From contig NZ_BAUC01000005.1 in assembly GCF_000474215.1 (NCBI RefSeq), forward strand, positions 1 to 64,000: a DNA stretch of 64,000 bases. The letters run 5' to 3'. Origin of the DNA: Edwardsiella hoshinae NBRC 105699 = ATCC 33379 (GTDB lineage Bacteria > Pseudomonadota > Gammaproteobacteria > Enterobacterales > Enterobacteriaceae). Position numbers and translations under genes: made by a program. The notes under the pieces were generated by a model, which made no database searches, was not told where the DNA came from, and saw nothing but the letters and a program-made list of their open reading frames with translations. Numbering within the stretch: the stretch's first letter is position 1; each line of letters opens with the position of its first letter. Below are positions 51,163-61,612 of this stretch, piece after piece.

Positions 51163-53445
51163 ATGAATCAGAGTCTGCTTGTCACTAAACGCGACGGAAG
51201 AAAAGAGCGCATCAACCTCGACAAAATCCACCGAGTCCTCGATTGGGCCGCAGAAGGGTTACAAAACGTCTCGGTCTCGCAGGTTGAGTTGCGTTCTCAC
51301 ATCCAGTTTTATGACGGCATCCGCACGGCGGATATCCATGAAACCATCATCAAGGCCGCCGCCGATCTGATCTCCCGTGAGACCCCGGACTATCAATATA
51401 TGGCCGCGCGTCTGGCCATCTTCCACCTGCGCAAAAAGGCTTACGGCCAGTTCGAACCGCCGAAGTTATACGACCACGTGGTACGCCTGGTCGACATGGG
51501 CAAGTATGACCGCCATCTGCTGGAAGACTTCAGCCGTGATGAGTTCGAACAGATGGATGGTTTTATCGATCATTGGCGCGATATGAACTTCTCCTATGCG
51601 GCAGTCAAGCAGTTGGAAGGCAAGTATTTGGTGCAGAACCGCGTCAGCGGTGAGATCTACGAGAGCGCCCAGTTCCTCTATATTCTGGTGGCCGCCTGCC
51701 TGTTCTCCCACTATCCGCGCGAGACGCGCTTGGACTACATCAAGCGCTTCTACGATGCGGTCTCCACCTTTAAGATCTCCCTGCCGACACCGATCATGTC
51801 CGGAGTGCGGACCCCGACGCGTCAGTTCAGCTCCTGTGTACTGATCGAATGCGGCGACAGCCTGGATTCGATCAACGCCACCTCCAGCGCCATCGTTAAA
51901 TACGTATCCCAACGAGCCGGCATCGGCATCAACGCCGGGCGTCTGCGCGCGCTGGGCAGCCCGATCCGTGGGGGAGAGGCGTTCCATACCGGCTGTATTC
52001 CGTTCTACAAACATTTCCAGACCGCGGTGAAGTCCTGCTCTCAGGGCGGAGTCCGCGGCGGGGCGGCGACCCTGTTCTATCCGTTGTGGCACCTGGAGGT
52101 GGAGAGCCTACTGGTGTTGAAGAACAACCGCGGGGTCGAAGATAACCGCGTACGTCACATGGACTACGGCGTACAGCTCAACCGCCTGATGTACCAGCGC
52201 CTGATCCAAGGCGGCGAGATCACGCTGTTCAGTCCCTCCGATGTGCCGGGGCTGTACGATGCCTTCTTCGCCGATCAGAATCAGTTTGAACGCCTGTATG
52301 TACAGTACGAGCAGGACAGCAGCATTCGCCAGCGCAAGATCAAAGCAGTCGAACTGTTCTCTCTGATGATGCAAGAGCGCGCCTCCACCGGGCGTATCTA
52401 TATTCAGAACGTCGATCACTGCAACACCCACAGCCCGTTCGATCCCCAGGTCGCACCAGTGCGTCAGTCTAACCTCTGTCTGGAGGTTGCGCTGCCGACC
52501 AAGCCGCTGGAAGATGTCAACGATGAGCAGGGTGAGATCGCCCTGTGTACCCTGTCGGCCTTCAACCTGGGCGCCATCGATTCGCTGGATGATCTGGAAG
52601 AACTGGCAACCCTGGCGGTGCGTGCGTTAGACGCGCTGCTCGACTACCAGGATTACCCGATCCCGGCCGCCAAACGCGGAGCCATGGGGCGCCGCACCTT
52701 GGGCATCGGGGTGATCAACTTCGCCTACTACCTGGCGAAAAACGGGGTGCGTTACTCCGACGGTAGCGCCAATGCGCTGACTCACCGGACCTTCGAGGCT
52801 ATCCAGTACTATCTGCTGAAGGCGTCCCACCAGTTGGCGCGTGAGCAAGGTGCCTGCCCGTGGTTCAACGAAACCCGTTACGCCCAGGGTATCTTGCCCA
52901 TCGACAACTACAAGAAGGATCTCGATGCCCTCTGCACCGAGCCTCTGCACTATGACTGGGAAACCCTGCGCGCCGATATCGTTCGCGACGGGCTACGCAA
53001 CTCAACCCTGTCGGCCCTGATGCCGTCAGAAACCTCCTCGCAAATCTCCAACGCCACCAACGGCATCGAGCCACCGCGCGGCTACATCAGCATCAAGGCC
53101 TCCAAGGATGGTATCTTGCGTCAAGTGGTGCCGGAGTATGAGCGTCTGAAGGAGGCTTACGAGCTGTTGTGGTCCATGCCGAACAACGACGGCTATCTAC
53201 AGTTGGTCGGTCTGATGCAGAAGTTTATCGACCAGGCGATCTCGGCCAATACCAACTACGATCCGTCACGCTTCCCTTCAGGGAAGGTGCCGATGAAGCA
53301 ACTGTTAAAAGATCTGCTGACGGCGTATAAACTTGGCGTGAAAACGCTCTATTATCAAAACACTCGCGACGGTGCGGAGGATGCCCAGGAGGATCTGGCA
53401 AGCGCACAGGATGATGGCTGCGAAAGCGGCGCCTGTAAGATCTGA
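51163..53445 (+). CDS. nrdA: Ribonucleotide reductase class Ia alpha subunit
   Basis: This 760-aa protein has the N-terminal ATP-cone (LVTKRDGRKERINLDKIHRV). Its active-site cysteines are visible in SSCVLIECG, SNLCLEVALP and ALCTLSAFN, and the C-terminal redox pair in DGCESGACKI. It reduces ribonucleoside diphosphates with NrdB. The length agrees with E. coli NrdA (761). It is followed by nrdB and yfaE. Confidence 0.98.
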   Translation: MNQSLLVTKRDGRKERINLDKIHRVLDWAAEGLQNVSVSQVELRSHIQFYDGIRTADIHETIIKAAADLISRETPDYQYMAARLAIFHLRKKAYGQFEPPKLYDHVVRLVDMGKYDRHLLEDFSRDEFEQMDGFIDHWRDMNFSYAAVKQLEGKYLVQNRVSGEIYESAQFLYILVAACLFSHYPRETRLDYIKRFYDAVSTFKISLPTPIMSGVRTPTRQFSSCVLIECGDSLDSINATSSAIVKYVSQRAGIGINAGRLRALGSPIRGGEAFHTGCIPFYKHFQTAVKSCSQGGVRGGAATLFYPLWHLEVESLLVLKNNRGVEDNRVRHMDYGVQLNRLMYQRLIQGGEITLFSPSDVPGLYDAFFADQNQFERLYVQYEQDSSIRQRKIKAVELFSLMMQERASTGRIYIQNVDHCNTHSPFDPQVAPVRQSNLCLEVALPTKPLEDVNDEQGEIALCTLSAFNLGAIDSLDDLEELATLAVRALDALLDYQDYPIPAAKRGAMGRRTLGIGVINFAYYLAKNGVRYSDGSANALTHRTFEAIQYYLLKASHQLAREQGACPWFNETRYAQGILPIDNYKKDLDALCTEPLHYDWETLRADIVRDGLRNSTLSALMPSETSSQISNATNGIEPPRGYISIKASKDGILRQVVPEYERLKEAYELLWSMPNNDGYLQLVGLMQKFIDQAISANTNYDPSRFPSGKVPMKQLLKDLLTAYKLGVKTLYYQNTRDGAEDAQEDLASAQDDGCESGACKI

Positions 53446-53459
53446 CCTTCCCGCCTGAT

Positions 53460-53481
53460 GGCGCTCCCCGCAGGGAGCGCC
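53460..53481 (+). other. Intercistronic hairpin between nrdA and nrdB
   Basis: A perfect 9-bp stem, GGCGCTCCC/GGGAGCGCC, with a CGCA loop lies in the 92-base gap. Without a T tract it should not stop transcription fully. It may stabilise the nrdA message and set the NrdA:NrdB ratio. Confidence 0.6.
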
Positions 53482-53537
53482 GGTATCGCCGCTTGATTTT
53501 CGACGCCCCGCGCCGCGGGGCACACTAGGATTAGGGT

Positions 53538-54668
53538 ATGGCCTACACCATCTTCTCGCAAAACAAGAACGATCAACTGCTCGAACCGATGTTCTTTGGT
53601 CAACCGGTTAACGTAGCCCGTTATGATCAACAGAAACATGAGATCTTCGAGAAGCTGATTGAGAAACAGCTCTCCTTCTTTTGGCGTCCGGAAGAGGTCG
53701 ACGTCTCACGTGATCGCATCGACTACCAAGCGCTGCCGGATCACGAAAAGCATATTTTCATCAGTAACCTAAAGTACCAGACACTGCTGGACTCCATCCA
53801 AGGGCGCAGTCCCAACGTTGCCCTGCTGCCACTGATCTCCATCCCGGAGTTGGAAACCTGGGTTGAAACCTGGTCCTTCTCCGAGACCATCCATTCGCGC
53901 TCCTATACCCATATCATCCGCAATATCGTCACCGATCCGTCGGTCGTGTTCGACGATATCGTCAGCAACGAGGAGATCCTCAAGCGCGCACGCGACATCT
54001 CCGTCTACTACGATGATCTGATCGAAAGTACCAGCTACTACCACCTGCTGGGGGAAGGGACGCACCAGGTCAATGGCAAGACGGTAAGCGTCAACCTGCG
54101 CGATCTGAAAAAGAAACTCTATCTCTGTCTGATGAGTGTGAATGCACTGGAAGCGATCCGCTTCTACGTTAGCTTCGCCTGCTCCTTCGCCTTCGCCGAG
54201 CGCGAACTGATGGAGGGAAACGCCAAGATTATCCGACTGATCGCCCGCGACGAGGCGTTGCATCTGACCGGCACCCAACACATCCTCAACCTGATGCGCG
54301 CCGGGCAAGACGATCCGGAGATGGCGGAGATCGCCGCCGAATGTGAGGGCCAGTGTTACGATCTGTTCGTTCAGGCCGCCCAACAAGAAAAAGAGTGGGC
54401 CAACTATCTGTTCCGCGATGGTTCGATGATCGGCCTGAACCGGGATATCCTGTGCCAGTACGTGGAGTATATCACCAATATCCGTATGCAAGCCGTCGGG
54501 CTACCGTTGCCCTTCGAGACACGCTCCAACCCGATCCCCTGGATCAACGCCTGGCTGGTCTCCGATAATGTGCAAGTCGCCCCGCAAGAGGTCGAGGTCA
54601 GCTCCTATCTGGTCGGCCAGATTGATGCCGAAGTCAACACCGACGATCTGAGTGACTTCCAACTCTGA
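53538..54668 (+). CDS. nrdB: Ribonucleotide reductase class Ia beta subunit
   Basis: This 376-aa protein has the length of E. coli NrdB. The radical Tyr122 stands in [13 protein letters not shown], and diiron ligands are seen in the [27 protein letters not shown] and RDEALHLTG segments. It makes the tyrosyl radical used by NrdA. Its TGA stop shares one base with the ATG of yfaE (TGATG). Confidence 0.98.
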   Translation: MAYTIFSQNKNDQLLEPMFFGQPVNVARYDQQKHEIFEKLIEKQLSFFWRPEEVDVSRDRIDYQALPDHEKHIFISNLKYQTLLDSIQGRSPNVALLPLISIPELETWVETWSFSETIHSRSYTHIIRNIVTDPSVVFDDIVSNEEILKRARDISVYYDDLIESTSYYHLLGEGTHQVNGKTVSVNLRDLKKKLYLCLMSVNALEAIRFYVSFACSFAFAERELMEGNAKIIRLIARDEALHLTGTQHILNLMRAGQDDPEMAEIAAECEGQCYDLFVQAAQQEKEWANYLFRDGSMIGLNRDILCQYVEYITNIRMQAVGLPLPFETRSNPIPWINAWLVSDNVQVAPQEVEVSSYLVGQIDAEVNTDDLSDFQL

Positions 54669-54991
54669 TGACAACGCAGACCAGAGATGCCGCCGCGGCA
54701 ACGGCGGCAAGCGAGAGGGAGCGCGACGCACCACGGCGTTACCGTATTCACCTAACGCGCAGCGGACGCCAGGTCGAACACCTGGCGGACGGCGGCTCCC
54801 TGTTGGCGAGCCTGGAGCGGCAACAGGTAGCACTGGAATCCCAATGCCGCGCCGGCTTTTGCGGCGCCTGCCGCTGTCGCTTGTTACGTGGCCGGGTCAG
54901 CTACCGTCAGCCGCCACTGGCCTTCTTGCAACAAGACGAGATCCTGCCCTGCTGCTGCCAAGTGCAGCAGGACATTGAACTGGATCTCTAG
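54668..54991 (+). CDS. yfaE: 2Fe-2S ferredoxin YfaE
   Basis: This 107-aa plant-type ferredoxin has the cluster ligands in [13 protein letters not shown] and a later CCC. YfaE maintains the diferric-tyrosyl cofactor of NrdB by delivering electrons. E. coli YfaE has 84 aa; here ~22 extra residues ([19 protein letters not shown]) precede the conserved fold. Start coupling to nrdB by TGATG supports the long form. The 3' end overlaps the end of ydeP on the other strand by four bases. Confidence 0.93.
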   Translation: MTTQTRDAAAATAASERERDAPRRYRIHLTRSGRQVEHLADGGSLLASLERQQVALESQCRAGFCGACRCRLLRGRVSYRQPPLAFLQQDEILPCCCQVQQDIELDL

Positions 54992-57267
54992 TCGACCCGT
55001 TCCAGCACCACCGGAATGCTCTTATAGGCAGGGATCCCACTCGCCGGATCGTGATTCGCTAGGGTCAGCATGTGGTTGGATTCGGGGAAGTAGGTCGCCA
55101 ATGAGCGATCAGCCATCGGGTAGATCACCACCTTCAAGCCGTCCATCCGGCGCGTGCTACGCTTTCCCTCCGGCGTCAGGGCGATCAGATTGACACGATC
55201 GCCCGCTCGCACACCGCTGCGCTGCGCCTGCTCGGCGCTGATAAACACCACATCGCGCTGGCCGAACACGCCACGGTAACGGTCATCCATGCCATACAAG
55301 GTGGTGTTGTATTGATCGTGGCTACGCAGCGTCGCCAACACCAGCTCGCTGTTAAATGCCGAGACGGGATCTTCCAGGAGGCCCTCGCAGGGAATGAAAT
55401 TGGCCTTACCCGACGATGTCAACCAACGCCGCTGCGCCGCTGCATTGGTTAGGTGGAAACCGCCTGGCTGGCGGATACGTTGGTTAAAATCGGCGAATGC
55501 CGGCAGTACCGCCGCAATATCGTCGCGGATGCGGTCATAATCCGCCAGCCGATTTTCCCAGTCCACCACACTGTGCGGTAATGTCGCTCGGGCGATGCCG
55601 GCCACCACGGCACACTCCGACTTCAACAACGCGCTGGCGGGTTTTAACACCCCGCGCGAGGCATGAACCATCGACATCGAGTCCTCCACCGTGACCGCCT
55701 GAGCCCCGCTCTGTTGCATGTCGATCTCGCTACGCCCCAAGACCGGCAGGATATAGCTGTGACGCGCGGTCAGCAGATGCGAACGATTAAGCTTGGTCGC
55801 GATATGTACCGCCAAATCCAATTGGGTCAACGGGATGGCGCTCGCTTGCCGATCCGGCATCGCCAGCGCGAAATTGCCGCCCAGGCAGATCAACGCCCGC
55901 GCCTCGCCGCGACAAATCGCCTGCATGCTGGCCACCGCCGCATGACCGGGAGCCTGCGGCGGTGTAAAGCCAAAGTGCTCACCCAGACGTGCCAAAAATT
56001 CGGCCGACGGTTGCTCGGTGATGCCAACGGTACGATCGCCCTGCACGTTGGAGTGGCCACGTAGCGGGCAGATGCCAGCGCCAGGACGTCCAATATTCCC
56101 TTTCAATAACAGCAAGTTCACCAGTTGCTGTACATTCTGCGTACCGTGTTGGTGCTGTGTGATCCCCATCCCATAACAGATGATAGTCCGTTCGGCGCTG
56201 GCATAGGCATCGGTCAGTTCGCCGATCTGAGCCTGACTCAAGCCGGAAATGCGCTCGATATCCGACCAACGCGTGTTGAGGACATCGCGGCGCAACTCGG
56301 CGTAACCGGCGGTGTGCGCTTGGATAAAGGCGTCATCCAGCAGCGGCGCCTGGCCGGCGGCACGCGCCGCCTCATCGCGCTCGATCAACAGACGCATCAT
56401 TCCCTTGAGCAAGGCGGTGTCGCCTCCGATGCGTACCCGATAATAGGCACTGGCCAGTTGAGTCTCGGCTGCCGTCAGCATCTCCAACGGATTCTGCGGC
56501 GCGGTGAAGCGCTCCAGACCGCGCTCCTGTAGGGGGTTGATGGCGATCATCTTCGCCCCGCGCTTCACCAGGGCCCGCAGCGAAGTCAGCATGCGGGGAT
56601 GGTTGGTTCCGGGGTTGTGACCGATACAGATCACCAGATCGCACTGGGCGAAGTCGTCCAATAGTACGGTCCCCTTACCCACGCCGATGCTGGCTGCCAG
56701 ACCGACGCTGGTCGGCTCATGGCACATGTTAGAGCAGTCCGGGAAGTTATTACTGCCATACTCGCGGGCAAAGAGTTGATACAGAAAAGCGGCCTCGTTG
56801 GAGGTACGCCCCGAGGTATAGAATTCAACCTGGTTCGGGTCGCTATAACCTTGCAGGCGGGAGCCAATCTCGTCGAACGCCTGCTGCCAGCTCAATGGCT
56901 GGTAGCGATCGCTGGCAGCATCATATTTCAACGGTAGGGTCAGGCGGCCGGCCGCCTCCAAATCATGGTCGTTCCAACACAGCAACGACTGCACGCTATT
57001 CGCGGCGAAGAAGGAAGCATCCAGCCGCTTATCCGTCACCTCCCAGGCCAGCGCCTTGGCACCGTTTTCACACACATCGAACGAGGCACTGTGCTTAGGA
57101 TCGGGCCAGGCACATCCGGGGCAGTCGAAACCATCCGGCTTGTTCATGTCAAACATGGCGATCACCTCACGCCGCAGATCCATCTGCTGGCGCAGCGCAT
57201 CCGCTACCGCCTTCACGGCGTCCCAACCGCCAGCGGCGGCCTGATAGGTTGCTATCTTCTGTTTCAT
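54988..57267 (-). CDS. ydeP: YdeP-type molybdopterin oxidoreductase
   Basis: This 759-aa protein matches E. coli YdeP in length and over long stretches: [38 protein letters not shown], and a C-terminal domain with SHDQYNTT. It belongs to the FdhF/formate dehydrogenase H-like molybdenum bis-MGD enzymes. Its substrate is unknown; YdeP supports acid resistance in E. coli. I chose the ATG at 57267 after a GGGGGAG, not 57285. It is not in an acid-resistance cluster here, but the moa cofactor genes lie nearby on the same strand. Confidence 0.93.
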   Translation of the reverse strand: MKQKIATYQAAAGGWDAVKAVADALRQQMDLRREVIAMFDMNKPDGFDCPGCAWPDPKHSASFDVCENGAKALAWEVTDKRLDASFFAANSVQSLLCWNDHDLEAAGRLTLPLKYDAASDRYQPLSWQQAFDEIGSRLQGYSDPNQVEFYTSGRTSNEAAFLYQLFAREYGSNNFPDCSNMCHEPTSVGLAASIGVGKGTVLLDDFAQCDLVICIGHNPGTNHPRMLTSLRALVKRGAKMIAINPLQERGLERFTAPQNPLEMLTAAETQLASAYYRVRIGGDTALLKGMMRLLIERDEAARAAGQAPLLDDAFIQAHTAGYAELRRDVLNTRWSDIERISGLSQAQIGELTDAYASAERTIICYGMGITQHQHGTQNVQQLVNLLLLKGNIGRPGAGICPLRGHSNVQGDRTVGITEQPSAEFLARLGEHFGFTPPQAPGHAAVASMQAICRGEARALICLGGNFALAMPDRQASAIPLTQLDLAVHIATKLNRSHLLTARHSYILPVLGRSEIDMQQSGAQAVTVEDSMSMVHASRGVLKPASALLKSECAVVAGIARATLPHSVVDWENRLADYDRIRDDIAAVLPAFADFNQRIRQPGGFHLTNAAAQRRWLTSSGKANFIPCEGLLEDPVSAFNSELVLATLRSHDQYNTTLYGMDDRYRGVFGQRDVVFISAEQAQRSGVRAGDRVNLIALTPEGKRSTRRMDGLKVVIYPMADRSLATYFPESNHMLTLANHDPASGIPAYKSIPVVLERVD

Positions 57268-57346
57268 GACTCCCCCACGGCACATGATAAGACAGTAAGT
57301 ATAGTCAACCCCTTACGCCGCACGGGCGTCAGGCGGCAAAAACGCA

Positions 57347-57378
57347 CAAAAAACCCCAATGGCCAAAGGCCATTGGGG
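57347..57378 (-). terminator. Rho-independent terminator after ybhL
   Basis: On the minus strand the 11-bp stem CCCCAATGGCC/GGCCATTGGGG, loop TTT, is followed by a T run. It ends the moaACDE-flavodoxin-ybhL direction before ydeP. Confidence 0.9.
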
Positions 57379-57408
57379 TCGTCTTTGCGGGCGTAATCTA
57401 CCGTGCGT

Positions 57409-58119
57409 TTAGCGACGATCGCCGAAAATACGCAGCAGCATCAGGAACAGGTTGATAAAGTCCAGATACAGCGTCAATGCTCCCATGATCGCATAACGAC
57501 GGAAACCGTCCCGATCATCACTCGTCAGTTGTTCGCCCATCACACGCAGCTTCTGGGTATCGTAAGCCGTCAACCCCACGAAAATCAGCACGCCGGCGTA
57601 GGTCACGATCCAGGTCAGGGCGCTGCTCTTCAGCCAGATATTGACCACAGATGCCAGCACCAAGCCGATCAACGCCATAAAGAGGATCGAGCCCATCCCG
57701 CTCAGATCGCGTTTCGTGGTATAGCCATACAGGCTCATGGCGCCAAACATCCCGGCGCTGACCACAAAGGTACTGGCGATAGAGCTGTAGGTATAGACGA
57801 TGAAGATGCTCGACAGGGTTAGCCCGGTGAGCAACGAGTAGAACATGAACAAGCCGGTAGCGGCAGCCCCGCTCAGGCGGTTAACCATCCCCGACAGGAC
57901 GAACACCACCCCCAGTTGCACAATGATCAGCCCGAAGAAGACCATCTTGTTGGCGAAGATCAGTTCCAGTACCGCCGGCGTCCGGGCGGCATACCAGGCA
58001 ACCAGCGCCGTCAGCAACAATCCGCAGCACATCCAGCCATATACTTGCGCCATATAGGCCTGAAGGCCGCTACCGGCACGCTCAACCAGTGTGCCGTTTG
58101 TACGTGGGTAACGATCCAT
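57409..58119 (-). CDS. ybhL: BAX inhibitor-1 family membrane protein YbhL
   Basis: This 236-aa protein has seven hydrophobic segments and the BI-1 signature GLTAYDTQKLR near the end (E. coli YbhL, 234 aa). Family members are pH-sensitive calcium leak channels, but the role of YbhL is unknown. I chose the ATG at 58119, with AAGGGG upstream, over a frame from 58260. In E. coli ybhL also follows moaE. Confidence 0.94.
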   Translation of the reverse strand: MDRYPRTNGTLVERAGSGLQAYMAQVYGWMCCGLLLTALVAWYAARTPAVLELIFANKMVFFGLIIVQLGVVFVLSGMVNRLSGAAATGLFMFYSLLTGLTLSSIFIVYTYSSIASTFVVSAGMFGAMSLYGYTTKRDLSGMGSILFMALIGLVLASVVNIWLKSSALTWIVTYAGVLIFVGLTAYDTQKLRVMGEQLTSDDRDGFRRYAIMGALTLYLDFINLFLMLLRIFGDRR

Positions 58120-58289
58120 GGAATGCCCCTTGATAATGCATACAAAAACTGTGCCCGCCAGCGATGGATAGCGCGGACACCCTCGATTAATCCCGCTAAG
58201 CCTAACATAAAAAAACGCGATCTCGCGCAAACAATCACGCCATACGCCGTCAAGCGCCACCCGGACGGCGTACAGCCAGGCTTACGCCA

Positions 58290-58871
58290 TTACGCCGTAG
58301 CGCCCCAACGCAGAGCCAAGGTGGCTACGCGAGCCCCGAAACGCCGTGCCGTCTCCAGATCGCCCGGCAAGGGTGCCTCATCCGGTGTCGCGTCGGAGGG
58401 TGAAACGGTCATCAGTCCGGAGAAGCCGGCGATATAGTTCACATCATTACGTTGCGCCGCCTTGTTGTTGGCCGGCAGCATCCCCATCCCCACCCACACC
58501 CCACCATGCTGCTGTGACAGATGGAACAGGTAATCGAGGGTCGAGAGCTTGTCGCCGTTCATGCTGGCGGAATTGGTGAAACCGGCGAACAACTTATCGC
58601 GCCACAGCTGGCTGAACCAGGGTTTGGAGGAGGCGTCGGCGAACTTCTTGAATTGCCAAGATGGCCCACCCATGTAAGTCGGCGACCCCATGATGATGGC
58701 ATCAGCCGCGGCCAACTGCTCCCAGCCGTGCTCGGGGAGATTGCCCTCGCTGTCGATGGGCATCAACGTAATCTGTACGCCGTCGATGCCTTGCGCCCCT
58801 TGCGCTACCGCCTCAGCGGCGCGGGCGGTATGCCCGTAACCGCTGTGATACACAATAACGATGACTGCCAT
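58290..58871 (-). CDS. Flavodoxin-family NAD(P)H-dependent reductase (WrbA-like)
   Basis: This 193-aa protein has the FMN-phosphate loop HSGYGHTA (~9-16), MGSPTYMGGPSW (~61-72) and the third flavin loop (ASMNGDK, WVGMG). It probably reduces quinones or nitro-compounds in the cytoplasm. The best comparison is WrbA and related NAD(P)H:quinone oxidoreductases, though exact membership cannot be decided here. It sits between moaE and ybhL, where E. coli has no such gene. An operon link is unproven; the gap to moaE is 90 bases. Confidence 0.82.
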   Translation of the reverse strand: MAVIVIVYHSGYGHTARAAEAVAQGAQGIDGVQITLMPIDSEGNLPEHGWEQLAAADAIIMGSPTYMGGPSWQFKKFADASSKPWFSQLWRDKLFAGFTNSASMNGDKLSTLDYLFHLSQQHGGVWVGMGMLPANNKAAQRNDVNYIAGFSGLMTVSPSDATPDEAPLPGDLETARRFGARVATLALRWGATA

Positions 58872-58961
58872 GATCTCGACTCCTTTTGTCTACGGATGAT
58901 CACAACAGTTATAGGCTAGCCCCGCCGGGAAATCCATGTTCCACGCACAGGCGGTGTACGC

Positions 58962-59414
58962 TCACCAGCGCTCGGCGGCTTGGCGGTCGCTGTCGCGCGC
59001 ATCGACCCAACGCTCGCCGCCGTTTGACGCCTCACGCTTCCAAAAGGGGGCGCGGGTCTTCAGATAATCCATGATGAACTCCGCCGCCTGGAAGGCCATG
59101 CCGCGATGGGCGCTGGTCACGCCGACGAAGACGATCTCCTCGCCGGGCTGCATCGGCCCGATGCGGTGGTATACCGACACCCGCCCCAGCGGCCAACGTG
59201 CACGCGCCTGCTCGACAATCTGCGCCAGGGCTTTCTCCGTCATTCCCGGATAGTGCTCCAGCGTTAACGCGCTGACGTCATCCCCCAGGTTATGGTTGCG
59301 CACCTTGCCGGTGAAGGTCACCACCGCACCCTCCTCGTCACACTGTGCCAACCACTGGTACTCATCGCCGACCGTAAAGTGGGCTGCGCTAACGACAATC
59401 CGACTCTGTGTCAT
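58962..59414 (-). CDS. moaE: Molybdopterin synthase catalytic subunit MoaE
   Basis: This 150-aa protein has the same length as E. coli MoaE. It has FTGKVRNHN and the catalytic Lys region KTRAPFWKREA near the end. With MoaD it adds sulfur to cyclic pyranopterin monophosphate. I chose the ATG at 59414, one base from the moaD stop. Confidence 0.96.
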   Translation of the reverse strand: MTQSRIVVSAAHFTVGDEYQWLAQCDEEGAVVTFTGKVRNHNLGDDVSALTLEHYPGMTEKALAQIVEQARARWPLGRVSVYHRIGPMQPGEEIVFVGVTSAHRGMAFQAAEFIMDYLKTRAPFWKREASNGGERWVDARDSDRQAAERW

Positions 59415-59415
59415 C

Positions 59416-59658
59416 TCAACCTCCAGTGACCGGCGGGAAGAAGGCCACCTCATCTCCCTCCTGCAACGGATGATCGAAAGGCACCATCGTCTGGTTGACG
59501 GCAGCCAACAGCTTACCCGACTCCAACGCCAAGGCCCACTTATCGCCACGCTGCGCCAGCTGTCGGCGCAGGGTTTCCACATCTCGGCAGGGTTCGCAAG
59601 CCAGCTGAGCACAACCGATCAGTTCACGCACCTGAGCAAAAAACAGCACTTGGATCAT
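59416..59658 (-). CDS. moaD: Molybdopterin synthase sulfur carrier MoaD
   Basis: This 80-aa ubiquitin-fold protein ends in the Gly-Gly (FFPPVTGG) that is thiocarboxylated and inserted in MoaE. The start overlaps the moaC stop by one base, and the genes are translationally coupled. Confidence 0.96.
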   Translation of the reverse strand: MIQVLFFAQVRELIGCAQLACEPCRDVETLRRQLAQRGDKWALALESGKLLAAVNQTMVPFDHPLQEGDEVAFFPPVTGG

Positions 59659-60140
59659 TACGCCTCCTCGACACGGAAATCGCCGGACTTACCGCCGCTC
59701 TTGGCTAACAGGCGCACTGGCCCGATCACCATATCCTTCTGTACCGCCTTACACATGTCGTAGATGGTCAGGGCCGCCACCGAAGCGGCGCTTAACGCCT
59801 CCATCTCGACGCCAGTTTTCGCACACAGGCGGCAACAGGTTTCGATACGTACCCGATGGTGCGCTGGCTCGACGCTCAGCGTCACCTCTACCTTGCTGAG
59901 CAGTAGCGGATGGCAGAGCGGGATCAACTGCCAGGTGTTCTTGGCGGCCTGAATGCCGGCGATACGCGCGGTGGCGAACACATCCCCTTTAGGATGCTTG
60001 CCATCGATGATCATCGCCAAGGTGTCAGGACGCATGGTGACATAGGCCTCGGCGCGCGCTTCGCGTACCGTCTCCGCCTTGGCGGAGACATCGACCATGT
60101 GCGCTTCGCCGGCCGCGTTGATATGGGTTAACTGGCTCAT
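59658..60140 (-). CDS. moaC: Cyclic pyranopterin monophosphate synthase MoaC
   Basis: This 160-aa protein starts [21 protein letters not shown] and contains [29 protein letters not shown], the family core. It completes the first step of molybdenum cofactor synthesis after MoaA. I chose the ATG at 60140. It follows moaA by only 37 bases, with no moaB between them. Confidence 0.96.
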   Translation of the reverse strand: MSQLTHINAAGEAHMVDVSAKAETVREARAEAYVTMRPDTLAMIIDGKHPKGDVFATARIAGIQAAKNTWQLIPLCHPLLLSKVEVTLSVEPAHHRVRIETCCRLCAKTGVEMEALSAASVAALTIYDMCKAVQKDMVIGPVRLLAKSGGKSGDFRVEEA

Positions 60141-60177
60141 AATTTTTTCGCTGTTACGGATTGGCCCAACCGGCGGA

Positions 60178-61167
60178 CTAGCCGCCGATGAAAGAGAGAT
60201 TCTGGGTATGCCCACTGTCGCCCTGATGCAGGAAATGCCGCTCCCGCTTGTGTTGTAGGGCTGCGGCGATGCGCGCCTGGAGCGCCGGCAACTGTTCATC
60301 CTGTTGCAAGAGATCGCGCAGCGTCATCCCCTGCTCGCCGAACAGGCACAGATGCAGGTTGCCGAGGGCGGAAACCCGCAGCCGGTTGCAACTGGCGCAG
60401 AAGTTTTTCTCGTAAGGCATGATCAGGCCGACCTCACCTTGATAGTCCGGATGCCAGAATACTTGGGCCGGACCATCGCTCCGCCCGGGCAGGCGGCGCT
60501 GCCAGCCAGCCGCCAGCAGTTGACGACGGATCAGCTCGCCCGAGACATGATGGCGGCGAAACAGCTCACTGCCCTCGCCGGTTTCCATCAGCTCAATGAA
60601 ACGCATCTGAATCGGGCGATGGCGGATCCAGTGTAGGAAGGCGTTGAGACTCTGATCGTTGACGCCGCGCATCAGCACAGTATTCACCTTGATGCGCTCG
60701 AAGCCGGCCTCGAAGGCGGCGTCGATCCCCGCCATCACCTGCGCAAAGCGGTCCTCGCCGGTGATGGCGTGAAACTGCCGCGCATCCAAGCTGTCGACGC
60801 TGACGTTGATCGCGCTCAGCCCCGCCTGACGCCAGGCGGCCACATCGCGTGCCATGCGATAACCGTTGGTGGTCACCGCCAGGGTCTTGATGCCTGGATT
60901 CTCACGCACGGCGCCGATAATATCGCAAAAATCGCGCCGTAGCGTGGGTTCGCCCCCCGTCAGACGTACCTTCTCGGTTCCCAGCGCGGCGAAAGCCCGG
61001 CTGACCCGACGGATCTCATCCAACGACAGGAAACGCTGCGCGACGTGACTAGCCGGGCGATAGCCATCCGGCAGGCAGTAGGTGCAACGGAAGTTGCAAA
61101 CATCGGTGACAGAGAGGCGCAGATAATAGAACTTGCGCGCAAAAGCGTCGGTTAATTGGGAGTCCAT
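60178..61167 (-). CDS. moaA: GTP 3',8-cyclase MoaA
   Basis: This 329-aa radical SAM enzyme has the N-terminal cluster motif CNFRCTYC (~24-31), TGGEPTLR, and the C-terminal cluster [18 protein letters not shown]. It ends in the Gly-Gly needed for activity (SFIGG). It converts GTP to 3',8-cyclo-7,8-dihydro-GTP. I chose the ATG at 61167, which matches the E. coli length (329). A Moco-type leader RNA precedes it. Confidence 0.97.
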   Translation of the reverse strand: MDSQLTDAFARKFYYLRLSVTDVCNFRCTYCLPDGYRPASHVAQRFLSLDEIRRVSRAFAALGTEKVRLTGGEPTLRRDFCDIIGAVRENPGIKTLAVTTNGYRMARDVAAWRQAGLSAINVSVDSLDARQFHAITGEDRFAQVMAGIDAAFEAGFERIKVNTVLMRGVNDQSLNAFLHWIRHRPIQMRFIELMETGEGSELFRRHHVSGELIRRQLLAAGWQRRLPGRSDGPAQVFWHPDYQGEVGLIMPYEKNFCASCNRLRVSALGNLHLCLFGEQGMTLRDLLQQDEQLPALQARIAAALQHKRERHFLHQGDSGHTQNLSFIGG

Positions 61168-61171
61168 AAAC

Positions 61172-61300
61172 ACCTTTCCAAGTCGGGAGGCATCGGCATT
61201 TCTACCTGACACCCTGGTGGCGCGAGGCCACGGCCAAGACGCCATATCCCGCCGACTGCGTGGACTTAGGCAACATGGCTCGGAGTTCAAAAAAGTCGCA
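61172..61300 (-). ncRNA. Moco-type riboswitch in the moaA leader
   Basis: On the minus strand the ~130-base leader contains a GCC-rich stem, then GTGTCAGGTAGAAATGCC (61195-61212) and CGATGCCTCCCGACT, ending just before the moaA start. This resembles the conserved core of the Moco RNA motif that precedes moaA in enterobacteria. It is thought to sense the molybdenum cofactor and reduce moa expression. The outer boundary is approximate; identification is from memory of the motif. Confidence 0.72.
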
Positions 61301-61612
61301 CCGATGACGCCCAAAGCGTAGCATCGTCACGGCCAAGGCCGCCGTGCCGCGTGGCTAGCCGTCTTGCGCAACATAGCGCCCCAGCCCGCGACATCACCGA
61401 CCCGCGACCGCCTCCCCTTGGCGGGGGAGCGCAGTCATCGCTATATAATGAAAAATATAACGCTTATATCTCAGTAAGTTACTACACATAGTAATCAAAT
61501 TGGCGCCGCTTGCAATTGATACATATCACGCCCCGAATGCCTCGCATCGCCTTTTCGACGCCGATCCGCTATCTTAGGCGCCCTCTGCGCCAGCGCCTCA
61601 ACAAGGAGCCTT
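61301..61612. promoter_or_regulatory. Divergent moaA-ybhK promoter region
   Basis: No gene is visible in this 312-base stretch. An AT-rich block at ~61,440-61,500 (CGCTATATAATGAAAAATATAACG) is the probable promoter area for one or both directions. In E. coli the moaA promoter is controlled by FNR and ModE; I could not assign such sites with confidence. Confidence 0.5.
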
